From contig SSGY01000096.1 in the NCBI GenBank assembly GCA_008017145.1, positions 1 through 17,443 of the forward strand: a DNA stretch of 17,443 nucleotides, given 5' to 3'. Numbering within the stretch: position 1 is the first letter of the stretch; each line of letters starts with the position of its first letter. Of the stretch, positions 13,312 to 17,443 are shown piece by piece. Source of the DNA: Neisseriales bacterium. Its GTDB lineage: Bacteria; Pseudomonadota; Gammaproteobacteria; Burkholderiales; UBA11063. Both the position numbers and the translations under genes were made by a program. The notes under the pieces were generated by a model that searched no databases, was not told the origin of the DNA, and was given only the letters and a program-made list of their open reading frames with translations.

Positions 13312-13331
13312 CCGCCACATGGCGGTTTTTT
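13312..13331 (+). terminator. Terminator of the DUF4062 gene
   Basis: Stem CCGCC/GGCGG with loop ACAT and six Ts (13326-13331), starting at the stop codon. It isolates the cargo gene from the antirepressor region; a new promoter begins two bases later. Confidence 0.92.
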
Positions 13332-13332
13332 A

Positions 13333-13362
13333 TTGACATGATGAGCCATGTTGCGATAGAAT
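13333..13362 (+). promoter_or_regulatory. Promoter of a short RNA before the antirepressor gene
   Basis: A perfect -35 TTGACA (13333-13338) and -10 TAGAAT (13357-13362) are 18 bp apart, directly after the DUF4062 terminator. Transcription would start near 13369 and meet a terminator at about 13429, giving a ~60-nt RNA. Confidence 0.65.
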
Positions 13363-13368
13363 ACCGCT

Positions 13369-13429
13369 AAGGACGTCGAACATCCTTTACGTAGCGGTGC
13401 AGCCTATGCCGTTAAACATGGCTTTTTTT
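13369..13429 (+). ncRNA. Candidate c4-like small RNA
   Basis: Two hairpins: AAGGA/TCCTT with loop CGTCGAACA (13369-13387), and GCC-T-ATG/CATGGC with an 8-base loop (13402-13422) followed by seven Ts, a terminator. Size, two-hairpin form and position upstream of an AntA-type antirepressor recall the c4 RNA of phages P1 and P7. TCGAACA (13376-13382) and TACGTAG (13388-13394) are complementary, in the right order, to TGTTCGA (13537-13543) and CTACGTA (13527-13533) in the antirepressor leader. CTATGCC (13404-13410) is complementary to GGCATAG (13450-13456). An alternative reading is one large terminator, since GCCATGTT (13345-13352) can pair with AACATGGC (13415-13422). Confidence 0.55.
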
Positions 13430-13526
13430 ATTTCTATACCCTAACATTGGGCATAGCTCTATTGCTATACAACAATGGTGGGAGTGCGACTAATAAAATA
13501 CCCTAACGGGAAATATGTCCAGCTGT

Positions 13527-13607
13527 CTACGTACGGTGTTCGAAACTCCTGCCTTACCCTGACCTTCGAACAGTCACGGTAAGTAATTCGAACTTATTTA
13601 CGTAGGA
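13527..13607 (+). promoter_or_regulatory. Antirepressor leader that can hide the ribosome site
   Basis: CTACGTA (13527-13533) pairs with TACGTAG (13599-13605), which overlaps the AGGA ribosome site (13604-13607). Inside it, GTTCGAA (13538-13544) pairs with TTCGAAC (13587-13593). At the centre, the hairpin TTACC-TGAC/GTCA-GGTAA (about 13554-13582) shows a loop CTTCGAACA. TTCGAA occurs three times in 54 bp (13539, 13565, 13587). The outer stem would block translation unless another RNA takes its left arm. Confidence 0.6.
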
Positions 13608-13614
13608 AATCATC

Positions 13615-14673
13615 ATGTCAACACAGATCAATGCTGCTGATGTTATTAATATTAGCATCAATCAAAATCGTATTCGAGTTATTCCAACTCAAAAACTAAT
13701 CTCATGTAATGTTTTAAATCTGGTAAATAATTGGACAACGCTTAGAAACGTTCAAAGTTTTCAAATATACCATATTGACGATGGCTCAGCTTGTGCAATG
13801 TATACGTTTGAGCTTGTCCAGCAAATGTTTCAAATCAAAAATAAACAATTACCCAAAGAATTACATCAATTCTTTTATTCTGTTACCACTCCCCCAACTG
13901 CTAAACATGATGATTTTAAAAAGGACGCTATCATGACTACTAACCAACTTATTAACATTCAACAGCAAACTATTGGCGATGATACCGTTAATGCGGTATC
14001 AGCTAGAGAATTACATAAATTCTTAGAGAGTAAACGTGAATTTACTCACTGGGTAAAACCTTATGTTAGCCAAGATAATGCTTATGGATTTATAGAAGGT
14101 ACTGATTTTATTAGCATTGACGCTGGCGTCAACCGTATTAATAATGTGCCAATTGTTGATTATGCTTTCACTATCGACATAGCAAAAGAAGTATCAATGT
14201 TATCAAAAACGGAACAAGGAAAGAAAGCCCGCAAATATTTCATCGAATGCGAGAAGAAAGCGAATAATCCACAGATTGAACATAAACCAGAACCAGTAAA
14301 AATCATTAGACATACTAATGCATCTGCTATGCGTGCTGCTGACCGCATGATTGAGAAAATGACGATTAGCGACGAGCGTAAGACTTTAGCCAGAGCATAC
14401 TTGCTTCATAAAGAGTATGATATTCCAGTTGAAACGATGCTGCCTGCAGTAGCCCATAAGTTAAATGCAACAGAAATTGGCAAGCAGCTAGGAATATCTG
14501 CCAATATGGTTGGCAGAATAACTAATGAACTTGGCATTAAGAATGATTCGGCATTATGTGAGCTTAGGTTGGATAAGTCACCACACAGTAGCAAACAAAT
14601 TGAGACATGTTACTATGCCCCATCGGTAATGGATATGGTTAAAGCCAAGTTAAATGAAAGGAAAGTATCTTGA
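13615..14673 (+). CDS. AntA/AntB-family antirepressor with internal start
   Basis: A 352-aa antirepressor, expected to inactivate a phage repressor and trigger lytic growth. Residues 1-106 match no family I know. Residues 126-216 are an AntA/AntB domain: VSARELHKFLESKREFTHWV, EGTDFISI, VDYAFTIDIAKEVSMLSKTE and GKKARKYFIECEKKA. Residues 283-308 form a helix-turn-helix (NATEIGKQLGISANMVGRIT). The first start, ATG 13615, has AGGA 7 bases upstream, but that site lies in a stem. A second, in-frame start at ATG 13933 has a perfect AAGGA 7 bases upstream and gives 246 residues beginning just before the AntA domain. Two nested products recall Ant1/Ant2 of phage P1. The domain call is firm; dual starts are inferred. 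Confidence 0.88.
   Translation: MSTQINAADVINISINQNRIRVIPTQKLISCNVLNLVNNWTTLRNVQSFQIYHIDDGSACAMYTFELVQQMFQIKNKQLPKELHQFFYSVTTPPTAKHDDFKKDAIMTTNQLINIQQQTIGDDTVNAVSARELHKFLESKREFTHWVKPYVSQDNAYGFIEGTDFISIDAGVNRINNVPIVDYAFTIDIAKEVSMLSKTEQGKKARKYFIECEKKANNPQIEHKPEPVKIIRHTNASAMRAADRMIEKMTISDERKTLARAYLLHKEYDIPVETMLPAVAHKLNATEIGKQLGISANMVGRITNELGIKNDSALCELRLDKSPHSSKQIETCYYAPSVMDMVKAKLNERKVS
13933..14673 (+). CDS. Probable short form of the antirepressor (internal start)
   Basis: ATG 13933 is in frame with the longer gene and has AAGGA at 13921-13925, seven bases away, a better accessible site than that of the long form. The 246-aa product keeps the whole AntA domain and the C-terminal helix-turn-helix and lacks only the 106-residue leader domain. 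Both forms would share the same stop. This is an alternative product of the same gene, not a separate locus. Confidence 0.5.
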   Translation: MTTNQLINIQQQTIGDDTVNAVSARELHKFLESKREFTHWVKPYVSQDNAYGFIEGTDFISIDAGVNRINNVPIVDYAFTIDIAKEVSMLSKTEQGKKARKYFIECEKKANNPQIEHKPEPVKIIRHTNASAMRAADRMIEKMTISDERKTLARAYLLHKEYDIPVETMLPAVAHKLNATEIGKQLGISANMVGRITNELGIKNDSALCELRLDKSPHSSKQIETCYYAPSVMDMVKAKLNERKVS

Positions 14674-14780
14674 ATAAGTTAAGAATTGAGTATTTTGGTA
14701 ATCATCTAGTCAGATATGTAACTGATTTTGCTGGTGATGAGTGGGTTAACCTCACTGATTTGCGAAATACACAAAAATAA
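14670..14780 (+). CDS. 36-aa small phage protein
   Basis: A TTG start overlaps the antirepressor stop (TTGA), with AAAGGAAAG 5-12 bases upstream. The product begins MNKLRIEYFGNHLVRYVTDF and goes on AGDEWVNLTDLRNTQK, with two likely strands and a short helix. The wording 'DEWVNLTDL' resembles fragments of Bro/KilA-type antirepressor domains, but the protein is too short for that fold. Coupled translation with the antirepressor is likely. Confidence 0.5.
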   Translation: MNKLRIEYFGNHLVRYVTDFAGDEWVNLTDLRNTQK

Positions 14781-14794
14781 CGAATTATCCACAG

Positions 14795-14826
14795 ATAGCT
14801 CACACAAGTTGTGAGCTATTCTTTTT
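14795..14826 (+). terminator. Intrinsic terminator after the antirepressor unit
   Basis: A 10-bp perfect stem ATAGCTCACA (14795-14804) and TGTGAGCTAT (14810-14819) with a 5-base loop, followed by TCTTTTT. It separates the antirepressor unit from the excisionase-integrase unit. Confidence 0.85.
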
Positions 14827-14851
14827 GTAACCACTAAAACAGGAGTTTATG

Positions 14852-14935
14852 ATGAGTGACATACTAATCGAATACTACAGGCTGCAGCTCGATGCTGCGA
14901 TTGAATTAATGTTAAATTTATGGAGGATTAAATGA
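14852..14935 (+). CDS. 27-aa peptide leading into the excisionase gene
   Basis: ATG 14852 (or the ATG directly before it at 14849) has AGGAG 5-8 bases upstream. The product, MSDILIEYYRLQLDAAIELM plus LNLWRIK, is one amphipathic helix. Its stop overlaps the next ATG (ATGA at 14932), and the next gene's GGAGG lies in its last codons, so its translation would feed the excisionase gene. It may be a leader peptide rather than a functional protein. Confidence 0.5.
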   Translation: MSDILIEYYRLQLDAAIELMLNLWRIK

Positions 14936-15135
14936 GTAAGCTAGTCAAAACAGAATCTAAAAACTGGATGCCGATTGACAAATTTTTGGAAAAAATTGGT
15001 AAAAGTAAAAAAGAGCTTTACAATCTAGTTCGTAGTAAAAAATGGTGGAATGGGTATGTTATTAAAAAACCTAGTGGCGCACGCAAGTGGGAAGCTGGAT
15101 GTTATGAGGATTATATAAAATGGCTGGAGACATAA
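14932..15135 (+). CDS. Excisionase-like DNA-binding protein
   Basis: A 67-aa protein with GGAGG 5-9 bases before ATG 14932. It has a small winged-helix pattern: WMPIDKFLEKIGKSKKELYN, then LVRSKKWWNGYVIKKPSGAR and KWEAGCYEDYIKWLET. Phage excisionases have this size and build, basic with aromatic residues in the wing. It overlaps the integrase gene by 16 bp, the standard position for a recombination directionality factor. It should bend attachment-site DNA and drive excision with the integrase. The other HTH protein at 7537-7752 is a less likely excisionase. Confidence 0.75.
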   Translation: MSKLVKTESKNWMPIDKFLEKIGKSKKELYNLVRSKKWWNGYVIKKPSGARKWEAGCYEDYIKWLET

Positions 15136-16268
15136 AAGGATTGACAGTTAACGGTGCTTATTTACGAATTCAGTTCACATGGCATGATAAACGCTACCGC
15201 GTAACAACCAATTTTAAACCAGGTCAGGAAAAACAGGCAGCTAGATTATTAGCTGCCATTTTATTTGATTTAGAGAACAATCGGTTTAATATTGAGGTTT
15301 ATCGCACACAATTGCGGAGGATTCATCCATTGCTATCGCTTGATAGTAACTATATTAAAGATATTGAGAATCCTGTAATGTCCAGTTTATTTGATACTTA
15401 TCTACTGCAGTTGAAAGATAAGCTGGACTCTGGAATCATCCAAGTTGGCACACATCGTGCATATAGCTATGTTATAAGCAAACATTTAATGCCAAAGCTG
15501 GGTAAATTACGAATAGATCAAGTGACAATCAGTGTTATAGAGGAGTTTATCAACTCATTAGGATTAACCCGTAAACGTCTGGGAGCAATTCTCGTACCGC
15601 TTCGCGATATATTTCGTAAATTACAAAGACAGGGTTTAATTGAGAATAATCCGCTAATTAACATAACATCAGATTCATTTACTCGTGTCATCAAAACAGA
15701 CTATGAAGTTGAGCCATTCACTCTTGATGAGATAGAGCAAATAATCAAAAACTGTGATCATGAATGTGTTGCCAATATTATTAAGTTTGGTTTTTGGACG
15801 GGCATGCGAATCAGTGAAATTTTTGCATTAAATTGGGGAGATATTGACTTTGATAATGAAACTATCTCAGTCAGCAAAAGCCAGACCTTAAATAAACAAC
15901 TCAAATCACCTAAAACTAAATCTGGTACAAGGTTGGTTGAAATGACACCTGCAGCAAAGGAGGCTTTATTAGCACAAAGCAAATTAACTGCAAATAAAGA
16001 ACGGGTATTTTTAACCCCAACTGGCAAAATTTGGAGTAAGCCGGATAATTTAGGTCGATACTGGAGAATGGCATTATCTGCAGCCAATATCAAATATCGC
16101 AATCCATATCAAATGCGTCACACATTCATTAGCATGATGTTGCAGTTTGGAAATAGTCCACTGGTGTTATATAAAATGGTTGGTCATACTAATAGTGAGA
16201 TGATTTATAAAAATTATGCACGATTTATAAAGCAGGAGGTAGGCAAAAAAATACTCAAAATATTTTAG
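15120..16268 (+). CDS. int: Tyrosine-family phage integrase
   Basis: A 382-aa tyrosine recombinase that would integrate and excise the element. Residues 1-60 are the arm-binding domain (LTVNGAYLRIQFTWHDKRYR, DUF3596-like). Residues 85-180 are the core-binding helices. Residues 195-382 are catalytic: R230 in WTGMRISEIF, a lysine in SPKTKSGTRLV (K265 or K267), R333 in YQMRHTF, H356 in VGHTN and the nucleophile Y366 in YKNYARF. The usual histidine of the HxxR motif is replaced by Tyr330, as in other phage integrases with 'PYQMRHTF'. The start ATG 15120 has GAGGA 9 bases upstream inside the excisionase gene. Its stop lies 149 bp from the 3' end of tRNA-Ser, a typical place for the attachment site. 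Confidence 0.95.
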   Translation: MAGDIKGLTVNGAYLRIQFTWHDKRYRVTTNFKPGQEKQAARLLAAILFDLENNRFNIEVYRTQLRRIHPLLSLDSNYIKDIENPVMSSLFDTYLLQLKDKLDSGIIQVGTHRAYSYVISKHLMPKLGKLRIDQVTISVIEEFINSLGLTRKRLGAILVPLRDIFRKLQRQGLIENNPLINITSDSFTRVIKTDYEVEPFTLDEIEQIIKNCDHECVANIIKFGFWTGMRISEIFALNWGDIDFDNETISVSKSQTLNKQLKSPKTKSGTRLVEMTPAAKEALLAQSKLTANKERVFLTPTGKIWSKPDNLGRYWRMALSAANIKYRNPYQMRHTFISMMLQFGNSPLVLYKMVGHTNSEMIYKNYARFIKQEVGKKILKIF

Positions 16269-16283
16269 GTCAATTTTAGGTCA
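16262..16283. repeat. Tandem 11-bp repeats, candidate integrase arm sites
   Basis: ATTTTAGGTCA occurs twice in tandem (16262-16272 and 16273-16283), with a third partial ATTTTGG. The first copy overlaps the integrase stop codon. Short direct repeats between an integrase gene and the attachment core are usual arm-type binding sites. The rest of 16284-16417 shows no gene. Confidence 0.55.
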
Positions 16284-16417
16284 ATTTTGGATATAATTAC
16301 AAGCAATTCCTGACAATTAATTACAACTGCCAACAATTTGAAGATGTTCTGAAAGCTTTGATTTTAAAGGGTTTGATTGTTAAAGAATTGATATTATTGA
16401 GATAGGTAAAAACATAC

Positions 16418-16507
16418 TGGCGGAAAAGGCGGGATTCGAACCCGCGAGACGTTTTACCGTCTGCTCCCTTTCCAAGGGAGTACCTTCGGCCACTCAGACA
16501 CTTTTCC
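16418..16507 (-). tRNA. tRNA-Ser(GGA), likely attachment site
   Basis: A 90-nt tRNA on the minus strand. The acceptor stem GGAAAAG pairs with CTTTTCC, with discriminator G and an encoded CCA (16418-16420). The anticodon stem CTCCC/GGGAG holds the loop TTGGAAA with anticodon GGA. A long variable arm (AGACGG-TAAAA-CGTCT type) and a T loop TTCGAAT are present. These are serine features. The 3' end faces the integrase gene, so the conserved 3' part is the expected attachment core. No second copy of the 3' end was found in this window; the other junction should be to the left. Confidence 0.96.
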
Positions 16508-16612
16508 TGACGAAAAACACAGGCGCTATTATAAGATAAGCATCACATTTTTGCCAAAGTTTTTTCAGATTTGATAAGCTTTATACAATAGACCTTGCAC
16601 ATCCAGGCATTA

Positions 16613-17035
16613 TTAAAAACTGGATTCATAACCAGTAGAATAATCTTGATTGAAATGATACTCTTCAGCCACCTCATCATCAGCCACTGAATTAGTACGA
16701 TTTGCCAAAATATGCACCTCATTAGCTACAATTTCGGTTGTGAAACGATTGTTATTTTGCTGGTCCTGCCATTTACGCGTGCGCAAACGTCCTTCAACAT
16801 ACATATGACTGCCCTTTTGCGCAAATTTACCAATAATTTCAGCTAATTTACCGTAAACAACCACACGATGCCATTCAGTTTGCTCTTTTTTCTCGCCTGA
16901 AGCTTTATCACGCCATGCCTCTGTAGTAGCCAAACTAAAACTAGTTACTGGCTCATTATTCATCATATAACGTACTTCTGGATCCCCACCAAGATTACCG
17001 ATCAGAATTACTTTATTCACAGACCCTCTAGCCAT
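16613..17035 (-). CDS. ssb: Single-stranded DNA-binding protein
   Basis: A 140-aa SSB with one OB fold: [50 protein letters not shown], then [14 protein letters not shown] and [13 protein letters not shown]. The start ATG 17035 (MARGSVNKV) has GGGGA 7-11 bases upstream; an ATG 21 bases earlier has no such site. It coats single-stranded DNA in replication, repair and recombination. The C-terminal tail is short (about 30 residues) and ends STGYESSF. It lacks the usual DDDIPF-like acidic tip that recruits partner proteins. The divergent uvrA shows that this is the chromosomal gene outside the element. Confidence 0.95.
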   Translation of the reverse strand: MARGSVNKVILIGNLGGDPEVRYMMNNEPVTSFSLATTEAWRDKASGEKKEQTEWHRVVVYGKLAEIIGKFAQKGSHMYVEGRLRTRKWQDQQNNNRFTTEIVANEVHILANRTNSVADDEVAEEYHFNQDYSTGYESSF

Positions 17036-17394
17036 AATATTGTCCCCATATCTCATAAAAAAAATTATACTAAAGCAACAGATTTATCACCTATACGTTA
17101 GTTTAACATAGCAACAAAAAGCAATCAATACATACAAATAGAAGCATTTTAAATAAACCTTTTCACATCAATGACTTCCGGAATAATCAAAAAATAAGCA
17201 CATAAATTTTTAATTGATGCAGCGCAAAAAAGAAGCTTTTTGCAACAAATCAACCTAATTATCTAGAAGATAATGTCTAAATGCAGATAATATGCACTAG
17301 CAGTAAAACGAAATAGAAAGTGTATTTTTGCAAGCTAAGTTTATGGGTTAATTTATGATATAATTAGTGTCCTTTTTAAAAGAGATAGATCAGA
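17036..17394. promoter_or_regulatory. ssb-uvrA intergenic region with divergent promoters
   Basis: No gene is seen in these 359 bases. Minus strand: TATAAT at 17069-17064 is the likely ssb -10. Plus strand: TGATATAAT (17356-17364), an extended -10, is the likely uvrA promoter. I saw no clear LexA box, although ssb and uvrA are LexA targets in E. coli. The middle is AT-rich without repeats. Confidence 0.6.
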
Positions 17395-17443
17395 ATGCTA
17401 GATACAATTGTCATTCGCGGTGCACGCACCCATAACCTGAAAA
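17395..17443 (+). CDS. uvrA: UvrA, first codons only
   Basis: ATG 17395 opens MLDTIVIRGARTHNLK, the N-terminus shared by UvrA proteins, up to the window edge. UvrA is the damage-recognition ATPase of nucleotide excision repair. Divergence from ssb is common in proteobacteria and confirms chromosomal DNA here. Only 16 codons are present, but the motif is very distinctive. Confidence 0.93.
   Translation, partial: MLDTIVIRGARTHNLK

Noticed and set aside
1..16417. Left attachment site copy of the tRNA-Ser 3' end
   Set aside because: I looked for the tRNA 3' end sequence elsewhere in the window and found none, so the left junction must be outside.
17036..17394. LexA operator between ssb and uvrA
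   Set aside because: No CTGT-N8-ACAG-like sequence could be seen, although SOS control would fit these genes in other bacteria.

Overview
This window joins the right part of a temperate prophage-like element to a short piece of host chromosome. The host part is positions 16418-17443: a tRNA-Ser(GGA), ssb on the minus strand and the first codons of uvrA on the plus strand. The divergent ssb/uvrA pair is common in beta- and gammaproteobacteria. Base composition is strongly AT-rich. I therefore infer a low-GC beta- or gammaproteobacterium and would not name a genus. The element has a tyrosine integrase whose gene ends 149 bp from the 3' end of the tRNA. It most likely sits in that tRNA gene and continues leftward past position 1, where any structural genes would be, since none are in this window.

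Layout. (1) 1-1770, leftward: a replication module with a lambda-O-like initiator (880-1770), a DnaC-like helicase loader (56-868) and a third gene cut by the window edge. The initiator gene carries internal GC-rich iteron-like repeats beside a 25-nt A/T-only tract, an arrangement like the lambda origin. (2) 1771-4094: a control region with an array of eleven 7-bp half-sites at 10-11 bp spacing, an extended -10 promoter with a leader of five hairpins, two small unknown genes, and a LexA/CI-type S24 repressor. Three TATTTCAA-type inverted repeats lie before the replication genes, the repressor gene and the main rightward operon, so they are candidate repressor operators. (3) 4095-7040: accessory modules. 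One is a GHKL-ATPase plus PD-(D/E)XK nuclease gene, Shedu-like at its C-terminus, split by a frameshift at an A9 tract. The other is a higBA toxin-antitoxin operon with a third, 41-residue ribbon-helix-helix gene.

(4) 7131-16268: a long rightward operon. It starts with a TTGACA promoter, then a short hairpin and a GCTCTTTAACAA boxA, as in rRNA antitermination leaders. Several intrinsic terminators lie inside the operon, so antitermination probably controls read-through. Genes in order: small unknown proteins, an excisionase-like HTH protein, a ParM/StbA-type actin with a small partner, a probable frameshifted small gene, a 26-residue membrane peptide, an unknown 235-aa gene flanked by 28-bp direct repeats, a short phage protein, a DUF2303 (YfdQ-like) protein, a DUF4062 protein with its own terminator, an AntA antirepressor with a strong internal start, another excisionase-like protein and the integrase.

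The most unusual signal is at 13333-13617. A promoter and terminator define a ~60-nt RNA resembling P1/P7 c4 in size and position. Part of it copies the downstream arm of a stem that hides the antirepressor ribosome binding site, so the two would compete for one partner sequence. The genes together suggest an SOS-inducible prophage whose lytic switch combines a repressor, an antirepressor and one or two RNA regulators, and which carries at least two probable defence cargoes.
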